DNA from: Polymyxa betae
Taxonomy: Eukaryota; Endomyxa; Phytomyxea; Plasmodiophorida; Plasmodiophoridae
NCBI GenBank assembly: GCA_003693705.1
Contig: RBZT01000578.1
Location: forward strand, 236,240 to 300,239
Direction: 5' to 3'
DNA length: 64,000 bases
The stretch's first letter is position 1. The number at the start of each line of letters is the position of its first letter. A model generated the notes under the pieces. That model saw only the letters and a program-made list of their open reading frames with translations. It was not told the origin of the DNA and did not search any database. Shown piece by piece: positions 47,975 to 58,507 of the stretch. The position numbers and the translations under genes are program-made.

Positions 47975-48584
47975 CAGACAATGCCGTTCGTGAAGGCGGC
48001 GGCGCACTATGCAGGTGAAGAAATCGCTCGGGGCCAGTACAAATGTACAAACTAGAGAATACTTGCAATCTTTCCAAGAACATTTTGTTTTTATTATCGA
48101 CTATCTCAAGTCATTCGTTAACTTCATGAGTACAGTCTTCATCTGTACAAACTACGTATGGGGAAATGCTCTATGAACTGTGAAGATCGACGACAACGGT
48201 GGAGATATTAGGGTTCGCAATGCGCCTCATGAAATTACAGTTTCACTGTAGAAATCAAAACAGAGAAGAACTGGTTCAAAATGTGGATGTCAACAGAAAG
48301 CAAATCCAAAACATGCATTGTGTAAAAAAGAATCCGGTTTTACGAAATCTGACGACTTTCTTAGAATTTTGCTGAAGCTATAGCGACACCGAAGGTAGAG
48401 TTTCTAACAAGCTATAGGGGAATTTCCAAGCTAAAAGATATTAAGTCGGGCGACGACGATCACTGCTTGGGGCCCGTCCCTGTATCAGTTTCCATCGAGT
48501 CCCCTCCATTGAGTACCCCGTTCGAGATCGCGCCGCCCGTCAATGATCAGCAGTTCATCATCACGTTCTGTATTTTCTTCCTGA
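47975..48584. other. intergenic between divergent genes
   Basis: This is the likely bidirectional promoter of CHMP1 (-) and the Cdh1-like gene (+). A 76-codon frame from 48467 lacks an ATG start and has no recognisable domain. A CAG at 48616 just before an ATG could be a splice acceptor for an additional 5' exon of the Cdh1-like gene. Confidence 0.4.
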
Positions 48585-49973
48585 ATGATATTCTCGAATG
48601 CGGTCTCTTCTCCTCAGATGCCCCTAACACCAATTACACCTTCGTCAGCATGCCGATTCATTCCATCCCGACAGCGTCAGTCGACGCCGTGGCATGAGCA
48701 TTGCGCTAGGAAGCTGTTTGATGGCATTCGCGAGAGACGAGACCGCCCCGACAAACCGCCAAATTTTCATGATGATCACGTATCGGCTAACAGGCGGCTA
48801 TTGGCGGCCATATTCGAGACTGATGTCACTCCACGCCTGACAAAAATTCTCCAATTTCGGTTGCCGATGTCATCTCATGAGAACGTCCCGGCTTCGCTCT
48901 GGAATGATTTTAACAGGAATAGAGAGCTGCCGGATCATATTGCTTCCCCTCGACGACATATCTCTTCGACACCTGAGAGGGTTCTGGATTCGCCCGACCT
49001 CGTCGACGACTACTACTTGAATTTGCTACATTGGAGTGCACAGAATGTCATTGCTGTGGCATTATCTGATTGTGTGTACACATGGCATGCGGCGACAGCA
49101 ACGACAACCCTGCTGACAAGCACCTCGAATCCACGCGATTCAGTAACCTCCTTGCGCTGGTCTGACGACGGTGCCACATTGGCGATCGGAACAAATTCAT
49201 CAGCTCTGCAGATCTGGGACGTCGCCAGCCGTCGGAACATTCGAACAATACACGGACACCAAGGTCGCATATCGGTGTCGGCGTGGAAGCAAAGGTCACG
49301 CCATGTGCTCACGACAGGCAGTCGCGATAACATGATCAAGCAGCATGACATCCGGCAAGCAAACGCCACGACGATGACATTGGGTGGTCATTCACAAGAG
49401 GTGTGCGGATTACAATGGAGCCCAGATGGGACCCAATTGGCATCAGGCAGCAATGACAATCTGGCGAAAATCTGGGACGCCAATGCCATGTCATCTGGGA
49501 GGCCGCCCCGCCTCACTCTTGACAAGCATGTGGCTGCAGTCAAGGCAATCGCTTGGTGTCCATGGCAGTCTCGTCTTCTTGCTACAGGTGGAGGCACAGC
49601 TGATCGCTGTATTCGATTTTGGAACAGCAGCGATGGCGTCTGCCTCGGCGGTGTTGATACTCAAAGCCAAGTCTGCGGATTAGTCTGGAGCGCGCATGAT
49701 AGGGAGCTGCTAAGCGCTCATGGGTTTTCAAAGAATCAGTTGACAATCTGGAGCTACCCGCATATGGCGCGAGTTGCTGATTTGGTTGGACACTCAGCTC
49801 GTGTGCTGCACCTGACTCTCTCTCCCGATTGCACTACAGTCTGCTCGGCATCAGCTGACGAAACATTGCGACTGTGGAAAGTGTTTCGACCAGCGCCTGA
49901 ACGGAAGCGAGCGGTGACGTCTCAGGAACGGTCAAAAACGCGAGGGTTCCTTCGAACACTTGAATTTCGATGA
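48585..49973 (+). CDS. Cdh1/Fizzy-related APC/C activator
   Basis: The product is a WD40 substrate adaptor that activates the anaphase-promoting complex. It is a single exon of 462 aa. The C-box reads CRFIPSR instead of the usual DRFIPSR. After a linker, the conserved entry RVLDSPDLVDDYYLNLLHWS and NVIAVALSDCVYTW starts a seven-blade propeller. Blades are marked by LQIWDVASRR, GHSQEVCGLQWSPDGTQLAS, NLAKIWDA, CIRFWN and ETLRLWKVF. The C-terminus is LEFR, where Cdh1 and Cdc20 proteins normally end in Ile-Arg. Cdh1 is preferred to Cdc20 because of the linker motifs. The start is the first ATG, but a short 5' exon is possible. Confidence 0.9.
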   Translation: MIFSNAVSSPQMPLTPITPSSACRFIPSRQRQSTPWHEHCARKLFDGIRERRDRPDKPPNFHDDHVSANRRLLAAIFETDVTPRLTKILQFRLPMSSHENVPASLWNDFNRNRELPDHIASPRRHISSTPERVLDSPDLVDDYYLNLLHWSAQNVIAVALSDCVYTWHAATATTTLLTSTSNPRDSVTSLRWSDDGATLAIGTNSSALQIWDVASRRNIRTIHGHQGRISVSAWKQRSRHVLTTGSRDNMIKQHDIRQANATTMTLGGHSQEVCGLQWSPDGTQLASGSNDNLAKIWDANAMSSGRPPRLTLDKHVAAVKAIAWCPWQSRLLATGGGTADRCIRFWNSSDGVCLGGVDTQSQVCGLVWSAHDRELLSAHGFSKNQLTIWSYPHMARVADLVGHSARVLHLTLSPDCTTVCSASADETLRLWKVFRPAPERKRAVTSQERSKTRGFLRTLEFR

Positions 49974-50172
49974 AAAGTCTATAGATGCATACATGTATTT
50001 ATACAAATCACAAACAGAAAAAATCAATAACGTGTTCTATCCATCTGTTAGTGAAAATGCAAAATTTAATCGCAGTTTTTGAAAACTGTGGCGATACCGC
50101 CTCAGTAAGGACAGTTAGTGGAAGTTACAGTGATAGAAACCAGTGACGTGTTCAAGTTCGCAGGCGCCAGGC

Positions 50173-51086
50173 ATGGCTGACATCTATCATGATCTTGAAC
50201 AGTCACCGAGGCCATCTCGATCCAATGTCGATCCGTTTTATGCTGTGAAAGAGTTCGTGATTTCATCAGTAAATTTGCCGGGTTTGATCTGTGCTTTCAG
50301 AGAATTGCAAAATGATGTTCGGCTATTGACAAGCGATCGAGAGAGTTTAGTTGAGATTGCCAGCCGAGATGATGAACCAACTGATGCGGAACTCAACAGA
50401 GCTGCTCGTGCGGTCAAAAGTCGGTGCAAAAGAATTGAGCAGCAAGTGAAAGACCTCTCCCGAACGATTGATCAGGTTGAGAAGCAACGCTCACGTTTTC
50501 CGAATATAGACGACAAGGAGCTTTTCACGAGGAAAAAGTTCATCAGCGATGTGAAAGCTATTGCACGCGAGACTCGCGATGAGCTTGCGAAGCATACCAG
50601 TGCCTCTAAGAATCAGGCCTCTGGAAAATCAGCAAAGAAGTCGTCAGTGGCCGTAAATCAAGACACTCCTGCAAGTTCTTCTGCAGGAGGCCCTCGTCGA
50701 GTGCCTGTAGCCCAGCAGGTTGGGCTCGACGTGCTTGAGGGCTAGTATTCTAATCGTCTCATAGATGGTTGAAGCTGAACAAGAAGTTCATTTGGACGAT
50801 ATGATGAGCTCATTGCAAAGACTAGGAGTCATGGGTCAACAAGTGGGAGAAGAGCTAGAGCAGCAGAAGGTGCTTTTAGGGAATTTGGATGAAGATTTGG
50901 ACGATACAGGCAACCGAATGGAGAATGTCATGAGAAAATTAGACAAACTAATTGGGACATCAAGTAATTCAATGATAACATGCTTACCTGTGCATCTAAT
51001 TTGTTGCAGATACAGGCAAACTTTGGATCATTTTGTTCTTAACATTACTGTTAATTCTTCTCATCTTTTGTATCGTCTATTTGTAA
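50173..51086 (+). CDS. Qc-SNARE of the syntaxin-6 / Tlg1 / SYP61 type
   Basis: This is a membrane-fusion protein of the trans-Golgi and endosomes. The model is join(50173..50718, 50765..50963, 51010..51086), with two 46-nt introns. The N-terminal three-helix domain starts ADIYHDLEQSPRPSRSNVDP and contains FYAVKEFV. The SNARE motif (HLDDMMSSLQRLGVMGQQVG to NRMENVMRKLDKL) has the expected Gln-Q at the ionic layer (MGQQVGEELEQQ). The last exon supplies a single membrane anchor (LWIILFLTLLLILLIFCIVY) and ends one residue later. The start is the first ATG after a long 5' frame that lacks one. Confidence 0.9.
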
Positions 51087-51365
51087 ATGCCGGATCCGTT
51101 CTCGTAATCTATCGAAGTAGATGCTTAATATTCTTTACAACTACTACTAAACTATTCAATACCTAGCATGTGCTTAACCGCGGCTTCTGCTTTTAGTCCA
51201 TATATATTTACATTTAAGATTCACCTGCTGGCTCTCTTTTCTGAAATTCGATCAGAGACTTTGCTCAGCTTTCAAAACTGCGTCTAGGCGAGACGACATG
51301 ATACGACTTCGATGATGTTGTGACGGATGGATCTACGCATCATGCAGAACTGAGTTGTCTCTGCA

Positions 51366-52973
51366 ATGTGGCGGCGGCTACCGCTGCGTCTTACACAGTT
51401 TTTCGTCGTTGGCTCTGCAGGCACTGCTGTATGGACATTCGCCGGCCCATTCTATAACAGCCGCCCTTTTTTTCAAAGTGCTTTTGCTGAAAGCCAAGCC
51501 ATTCCGAGTCCAGATATCGATGTCAACCGTGACCGCTTACGGCTGTTTTCTGGAACTGCTAACCGAGGCTTGGCTGAAGATGTTGCTAAGATCTTAGGAG
51601 TCTCTGTCGGTGATATGAAAGTTGAGCGCTTTCAGGACGGCGAAGTATCAGCGAATGATAAAGATCGAACCGTTCGGTTTATTATGGCTTTAGGTATCGA
51701 TTCAAGTGAAAGAAAACGTACGTGGCAAAGATGTGTACATCATTCAGTCAACAGGACCCCCTATCAACGATAATATTATCGAATTATTGGTAAATTACGA
51801 CCTAGACCATTCAGTTAATTGCTAATCGCTAGTAAACAGCTTTTAGTGTCTACTATGCGCCGAGCATCAGCTAAACACATTACTTGTGTTATACCATATT
51901 ATGGGTTGGTCGTAGTTCTATCGGGCAGAACTGTTCCCTTAGTTTATGGCGTTGCTGTCAGGTATTCTAGGCAAGATCGAAAGCGTCAGGCGCGAGATAC
52001 TATTGCAGCTGCTGATGTCGCTCGAATGCTTGAAGCAGTCGGCGTTGATCAGGTCATATCGGTGGATCTGCATAGCGGTCAGATCCAGGGTTTCTTTAGG
52101 TAGAAACTTGCTATTTTCGGATCGTCGACTCAAAATGGAACGGTAGCAAGCTAACGCCTGTCGAGAATCTTTGTGTTTTTCACGAGGTGGTCACTGTGTA
52201 CAGCTTTGATCGAATGCTGAGCTAATACTGCTTAGCTCTTCGCACCTCATTTTGTTAAGAAAACCCTTCACCGGCCTGTTGTTGTTAGCACTAGTGGAAC
52301 AGGTTTACAGCGAGTGAATCGATTCAGGGATGAATTGCATCTGCAAGGAATCGGTAAACTTGTCTTAATCTGAATTTTCTTATTGATTACTTTTCCAGAG
52401 GCCAGTCTTGCATTTGTGACTCCAACTGACCAAACTGGTGTTGTGGTTCCTGGTCAAGAACATCATCGTGTGCATGAACAGGTTTGATAGTTTGCCGATG
52501 CGGTTTGTTGCACTCAGCAATCATAGGAAACGATGATTTTGGTCGGCGACGTTCGAGATTGCGATTGCATCATTGTAGATGATATCACAGATACTGGGTC
52601 CAGAATACGTCTTGCTGCACATACAATCAAGCAGAAAGGCGCCAATCGTATTTACGCCTGTACTACTCATGGGTAGCTTGCAACATTGCGGTTTGTCTTT
52701 CAGTGAAAAATGACTTGAAACCAGAGTACTCTCAAACATAGAAATTAATAAGACGTTAGATCGATCTCCACTAGAAGAACTTGTCCTTACAAATACATTG
52801 CAAAGGCCAGAGGTAACTTGGATCATGTAAGATATTAATGACGCTCTGAGGCGTTTTTTTAGTATGCAACATCCCCCAAGATCCGCTACCTGAGCGTCGC
52901 ACCGCTTTTGGCAGATACCATCTTTAGAATCCACTTGGGGTTGCCTCTTAGTCAGAATTCGCAGCAGTTCTGA
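51366..52973 (+). CDS. divergent ribose-phosphate diphosphokinase (PRPP synthetase)
   Basis: The family makes PRPP from ribose-5-phosphate and ATP. About ten exons are rebuilt, starting with 51366..51644, 51694..51789, 51840..51904, 51962..52099 and 52147..52186. Introns are 46-57 nt and phases add up exactly through these five. An N-terminal extension of about 50 residues ([20 protein letters not shown]) looks like a mitochondrial presequence. Conserved parts are [51 protein letters not shown] and the PRPP loop [10 protein letters not shown]. However, the usual SPDAGG-type segment reads STSGTG, and the catalytic flexible loop lacks the expected Lys/Arg cluster. It could be a PRPP-synthetase-associated regulatory subunit rather than an active enzyme. 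Confidence 0.85.
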
Positions 52974-53168
52974 CGGTCTTATAATTTAGCAATTAAAAAA
53001 ATACAGATAAGCGAATTTTCATCTCGGTCGTATGTTTGTTCTCCGTTATTTGGATTTTATCGGCAACAGCTAATTTTGGAATGCGTCAGTGCTAGAGGGC
53101 ACTTAAGAGTTGCAACCACTTCAGCATTAGAGCGGCGTCGCGGTGCAAATCCGAACAATCACTTCGTT

Positions 53169-54551
53169 ATGGTTTCGCCTGCGTCGCCTCCAAAGCCTTC
53201 TTATCGAGGAGCCGACCCCGACGGGTTCGCAAACCCAACCGTCTTCAAACGATGGCCTGTCATTCTCGATCAAGTTATCGATGATTTACGTCAAAGTAAA
53301 ATTTCGTCTATTATGCATTGCTGAGTACTGATATTTCCAAATATGTAGGCCAGCAGTCGTCTGATGTTTGTCAGCAAATTGCTCAAGTTCAGATGGAAAT
53401 CGTTAAAGAAAAGCCGATGCCGGATTTATTGGACGATCACGAGCCGGACTATAAGCAATGGAACGAAGCCGTAAACGAATACTTCCCGAATACTTCATAT
53501 AGCAAAGCGTCTTGGCTTTTCGCCGAATGTTATCTTTACCGACGTATTTGGAATATCATCAAATGCTCATCCTCTAAAACCGATTATGATCCTTTCCATT
53601 CTCGTAAAAAAACATCCTTGTCGCAGTCATTCTCTAAGATGATTTCTTCTTCCAAGCGTTTGTTGTCACTTATGAGCTCTCGATCCCCTATAGTAACACG
53701 AGATCTGCTTTTGATGTCTCTATGGGGAAACGCTACTGACCTAAGCATGTTTGCTGGACTTTCGCAGTCTGAAATGGACTCCATGACTGCTAGTTCTGGA
53801 GAAGAGAATATTATCAGTAATGATCTTGATCAAGTATGTGATTTTCTCGATAAACAACGTGATGGGTGCATCGATTTTATCCTTGACAACAGCGGTAAAG
53901 TCCCTTCTTCGAATTGTAGTCAATATGTTAAACTATTCAGGTTTTGAGCTATTCGGCGACTTCCTGTTAGCTGACCATTTACATCGAATTGGTGTTGCAA
54001 CAAAAACCGTTTTCCACTGCAAATCGATTCCCTGGTTTGTGTCTGATACTACACAAAACGATGTTGAAGAATTGCTAACTACAATGGAAAATCCATCTTT
54101 GATGCTTGGTAACGGAGTGCATGACGTCGAAGAATTGCTAAGTTTTGCAAAAACATGGAGAGGGTATCTAGCCCGTGGTGAATGGGTATTGAGATCAAGC
54201 CAGTTCTGGACATCCTGGTGGGCATATTGTCATCTTCCTCAAGTTGATCCAGGATTATTCTCAGAACTGTCTAAATCTTCGCTAGTGATCTTCAAAGGAG
54301 ACCTCAATTATCGCAAGCTTATATATGATTGTCGGTGGCCATCCACAACACCATTTAAAGAAGCAATTGGGCGTATCATTGCAGATTCACTGCCGCTGGT
54401 TGCATTACGGACAAACAAATCGGACCCTTGCGTTGGTTTGCCATCAGGCAAAGAACAAGAGTTGCTGGATGCTGGATATCAAGACTGGAGTTGGAGTGGA
54501 AAATTTGCGATTGTTCAATTTTCTTGTCCTCGAGGCCAGACTCATTGTTGA
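53169..54551 (+). CDS. ARMT1-like damage-control phosphatase (DUF89)
   Basis: The model is join(53169..53295, 53349..53894, 53941..54551), 427 aa, with introns of 53 and 46 nt. The family is metal-dependent and dephosphorylates sugar phosphates such as fructose-1-phosphate; human ARMT1 was also proposed as a protein-glutamate methyltransferase. Visible motifs are RWPVILDQVIDDL, WLFAECYLYRRIW, LMSLWGNATDLS, and the metal-site segment FILDNSGFELFGDFLLADHL, joined exactly across the second intron. PWFVSDTTQNDVEELL and SLVIFKGDLNYRKLIYDCRW follow. The Asp-Asn and Lys-Gly-Asp residues of the active site are present, so activity is expected. Confidence 0.93.
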
Positions 54552-54990
54552 ATGAAGCAATTCCAAATATATGAAGCACTAAAGCAATATTTCGAAAAGC
54601 AGCCCTTGCTGTATCATGTCCCACCGTTTCAGTTCATGTCTAAGATAGGAACCAAGAATGCATTTCGATTTCTTTAATATCTGACACCTCACAAGACGTC
54701 AAGGCATCAAAAATTTCAGCTTAGCGAATCTTCGATTCGGCATAATGGCCTTTCTCCAACGTTTTGCCAATAGAGTCTCCGCTTCAATCACAGCCATGTC
54801 AGTGGTCCCCCAACTGATTAGACACTGTCGACGTGTATGTTGACGAGGATCCTTCAAGAGCCTTTTACAGACTGCCAATGACATGGACTGAACCTCAGTG
54901 GATCCCACACTCAGAGGCCCGTGTAATCAGGCGCCGACTGGGCCTTGCCACTAGATTACCAATAGCTCTTGATTGATTTGCATTATAACA
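54552..54990. other. intergenic with weak minus-strand frame
   Basis: A minus-strand frame (54699-54908, LLKDPRQHTRRQCLISWGTT then AETLLAKRWRKAIMPN) has some coding look but no ATG start or partner exons. It may be a relic. No repeats or terminal inverted repeats were found around it. Confidence 0.3.
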
Positions 54991-56082
54991 ATGTCAATCG
55001 AATCTCTCCTGGGGGAATGGTCCAATCTGAATGTGGAATCAGAACCAACGTCATTCAAGGCTAGCCTCCTTACGTTCTGTCGTTGGCGTGCCAAGCCAAT
55101 ATCAGTTCATTTATCAGCTTCTATGACAGTCAAACAGGTTAAGGATTTCCTAAAGCACGATGTTCGTATTGGGCGGAATGTCAGCGACTTGCCCAAGCTC
55201 AGGACAATGAAGTCGGATTTAGAAGTTAAGCCTTATGAAGACCATGTACCTCCTGAAGCGAAACCCACGGTGCTATTCATGATCTGCTCAATCTTTCACG
55301 ATCTCTTCCAGAAGAATCCAAAGTTAACCTCTGAGGAACTCATCGAAACGCTTTCAGATTTTGACCTAATAATGGCCCGGAACCCTCTTAAAAACATACT
55401 TTGCTGCGATCGATATGACAACTGGGTCCTCAATGCATACAGGCCGATTAAAGACGGACCTCTGCTTATCGAGCGTTCTGAGAGCTACGAGACTAACCCT
55501 GGATCTATTGGGATGCAATTCAAGCATGCAATGGTCAATAAGTCACTATATCATCGAGTTTATGCAATTCATGATGTCAAGCTTAACGAACTTCATATTG
55601 CACTATCTGGAGCTCTTGACTGTGTAGATGACGATGGTGAGATCGTTGCATTGAAAACGAAGCCCTCTTGGGCAAACCCTCTAAGAAATGATCGTGATGT
55701 CGATTCCTTGCTTCAAGCGAAACTAGGAGGCACAACAAGTATGGTAATAGGACAATTTTCAGCTCCAAGAGGTCAAAAACAGGGTCCTGTAATGTTCAAG
55801 CAATCGAACATCCAGAAATTCAACATCGACGATTATCCGAATAAGCTGGTGTCACAGAAAGCTGAGTTACGTCTTCGGAGCTGTCACAAGCTCTTACAAG
55901 CCATTGTCAAGAAGTGCCCCAAGAATTCGGTGATTTATCAAGTATCTGGACGCGGGTATAACTGTGCAAGGATCATTGTTGAAGAGAATGTTGTTGATGA
56001 GACCCAGCTTCCAATCTCCCAAACTGTTATCAATTGTGCAAAGGCTATTGCAGGGGAAACCACTCCCATCATGATCGAATGA
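54991..56082 (+). CDS. DXO/RAI1-like protein with degenerate active site
   Basis: DXO/RAI1 proteins remove faulty or NAD caps from mRNA. This 363-aa protein is intronless, unlike most neighbours. The family fold is indicated around residues 171-255: GSIGMQFKHAM, then LSGALDCVDDDGEIVALKTK, then SLLQAKLGGTTSMVIGQF. This parallels the FE, EVD, ELK and WAQS-pattern motifs of human DXO. At the metal-binding positions the glutamates are replaced: FK for FE (Lys178), ALD for EVD (Ala208) and ALK for ELK (Ala220), while Asp210, Lys222 and Gln242 remain. It is therefore probably a pseudo-enzyme that may still bind RNA. The family call is by pattern and moderately secure. Confidence 0.62.
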   Translation: MSIESLLGEWSNLNVESEPTSFKASLLTFCRWRAKPISVHLSASMTVKQVKDFLKHDVRIGRNVSDLPKLRTMKSDLEVKPYEDHVPPEAKPTVLFMICSIFHDLFQKNPKLTSEELIETLSDFDLIMARNPLKNILCCDRYDNWVLNAYRPIKDGPLLIERSESYETNPGSIGMQFKHAMVNKSLYHRVYAIHDVKLNELHIALSGALDCVDDDGEIVALKTKPSWANPLRNDRDVDSLLQAKLGGTTSMVIGQFSAPRGQKQGPVMFKQSNIQKFNIDDYPNKLVSQKAELRLRSCHKLLQAIVKKCPKNSVIYQVSGRGYNCARIIVEENVVDETQLPISQTVINCAKAIAGETTPIMIE

Positions 56083-56542
56083 AGCTAATCGCAGTTTGTA
56101 ATCAAGTACATAGTCGAAGATAATATTGAAATCTCATCAGTCTTTGCCTTACGTCAGAATGGTATTACAAATTTGTCTATTATTTTGTTCGATCTTGGTT
56201 GCGGTCGTTAGGGTTTCGCTCCAGAGGTGCTGGGCAATGACTGGTGGGAAGTCAGCATTCATCAATGTTAGATCGTCTTTGTCTTTATGGTATATGCAAG
56301 GGTTTCTGAATAGAGCTTTCGATTCGACATTGTCTTCTGAGGCCGCTTAATGCGACCCGAATTGATCCGGTTTACATCAGGTGTCGTTACGTTTTGCAGT
56401 TGGCGATTCATTTACAATCAGTACAGCCATAGGCCTCACCAACGGCATCTGTCGTCTGCGAAGTTAGCATCGGCTACAGCGGGCACCACCAGCTTAAATC
56501 TACAAGTTACTCTAACACAACAAGCGTTGATAGCAGCATTTC
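56083..56542 (+). other. interval with possible 63-codon secreted-peptide ORF
   Basis: Between the DXO-like gene and MutY, an ATG at 56159 opens a 63-codon frame to 56350. It has an N-terminal hydrophobic stretch (MVLQICLLFCSILVAVVRVS) and a short polar remainder. It could be a small secreted peptide, an extra 5' exon, or chance. Nothing else is recognisable. Confidence 0.25.
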
Positions 56543-58248
56543 ATGTCAGACTGCCCCTTTCTACCATATCGAAAGCAAATGTTTTTTTTTCTGCTTCTGT
56601 ACTCATGGTATCAAGTGCGCAATCGCGTTTTCTCGTTGGACTTCATGATTCCAGAGAGTTGTTCTCGTCGTCATACTGTTAAATTACATTATTTCTGTCC
56701 TGATGAGATAACTGCTTTACGTTCGAATTTACTGACGTGGTTTGATGGCTTTCGACGATTACTGCCTTGGAGAGGCGATTCTGCCCCATATTCTTGCAGT
56801 AGTGATTCGTACGTGATTAGTGTCAGATCTCGATTCTATTTAACAGAAGAGAGCTTAGACCTGGGCCAACTGTAGCAAAGGATCCTTATGCAGTCTGGGT
56901 TTCTGAAATTATGCTTCAACAAACTCGAGTCGAAACTGTATGCTGCCAAGCTGTTTATCGTCCTTGGCCTTTGAATATGTGCTCTACCTAGGTCATCCCG
57001 TACTTTGAAATCTGGATGCGTCGGTTTCCCACAATCGAATCGCTTGCTGAAGCCACTATTGAAGTAAGGGGGCTCTGTGATAAGGGTTATCTGCAAATGG
57101 CTAAACTGGTTCTAGGATGTGAATACAGCCTGGGCTGGACTTGGTTATTATCGCCGAGCTAAATATCTACTTGATGGTGCCAGATTCGTTATGAATAAGT
57201 TAAAAGGCGAATTACCCGACAAAGTGCAAGGTTGCTTTGCTGTTTATTTACAACCGCTGAGTTAATCGCTGATAGAACTGAAGAGAATCCCCGGAATTGG
57301 CGATTATACAGCCGGGGCGATCGCCTCCATCGCTTTTAACCAGCCTACACCCGTCGTCGGTATTTGATATGCGTTTTAGACGCGCTCTTTATATTTGCCC
57401 TAAAAGCCAACAATCTAGATGGGAATGTCATTCGTGTATTCTCGAGATTACGAGCTGTTGCAGCTGCTCCGAACAACCCGAAGGGTGTCAAGGTCGGTTA
57501 CAAAATTTCACTTTGTCTCAATACTTCATTCATCGATTACTTACTTTTAGCTACACTGGAAGCTGGCTGCTGAGGTCGTCGATGTGCAACGTCCTGGCGA
57601 TTTCAACCAGGCGCTCATGGAGCTAGGAGCCACAGTTTGCAATCAGTGGAATGCTCAATGCGAAGTCTGCCCTCTACAGAGGATATGTTTGTCGTATCGA
57701 GAAACGGATGCAGGTAGACCACAGCTGGCCGATATTGAAGATTGCTGCGACATCTGTGCCGACGAAAACGAAATCGTTGCACCAATCGGCGACGTATTGC
57801 GATATCCATTGCCGAAGATTAAAGCAAAACAACGGCTGGAGACTACAAAGGTCTGCTGCCTTGAAACTGAAGAGGGTTTTTTACTAATCAAACGAGACGA
57901 CAAGGTATTTTCATCGTTATGGTTGGGCTCATGCTGATTAGCGATTAGGGTCTGTTAGCGGGCCAATGGGAATTTCCTTGCTGGGAACGTCATGGATCTC
58001 AGCTGAATCGATTGCTGTCTTCAGCTTCATCGAAGCCGCTTTCTGTCGGCTCTATACCTCACATCTTCTCGCATATCCGCCTGACGATTGACATCCAGTA
58101 TCTTTTCGTCCCGATCGTTCCCAAGCGCCATTTCCAAAAATTTCAAACGCGGTACATTCCGCGCGCCTCGTTTTTCGAATCACCTCTGACGACCGGAGTC
58201 CAGAAAGTGTTCAAAACTCTTCAAAAAAATCTATTTAAATCGGTCTAA
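56543..58248 (+). CDS. MUTYH: MutY-type adenine DNA glycosylase
   Basis: The product removes adenine mispaired with 8-oxoguanine. About eight exons are rebuilt. Core motifs are LLTWFDGFRRLLPWRGD, then DPYAVWVSEIMLQQTRVET with the catalytic Glu. WAGLGYYRRAKYLL follows, and then the helix-hairpin-helix PGIGDYTAGAIASIAF. The catalytic Asp is in PVVDGNVIRVFSRLR, completed across an intron. The iron-sulphur cluster ligands are CNQWNAQCEVCPLQRIC (spacing 6-2-5). The C-terminal NUDIX-like domain has FLLIKRDDKGLLAGQWEFP and ends near 58248. The start lies somewhere between ATGs at 56543 and 56645; the longer frame is given. All catalytic residues are present. Confidence 0.92.
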
Positions 58249-58507
58249 TATACTTAAAGCATTGTTTAGTTTTCACCATACTGCTCCTGTTATCCAATCT
58301 CATTTCAATTATTTACCTAATGTAAAAACGCCGCGCCATTTTTATTTAAAGTAACCGAAATACTCCGTTTTCAACAAAGAAACGAAATCTGTGGCTTATC
58401 GGTAACGTAACCGACTTTGAAGTTCAAACGTCTTGCAGTAAATCTGTGAGAATTGTCACGCACTCTTCCTAATGCCTTAGTTACCAGCGCTTGCTGGATT
58501 TTAGATC

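Noticed and set aside
54699-54908. Possible transposase or retroelement fragment
   Set aside because: It is a short frame without ATG, catalytic motif, inverted repeats or target-site duplication.
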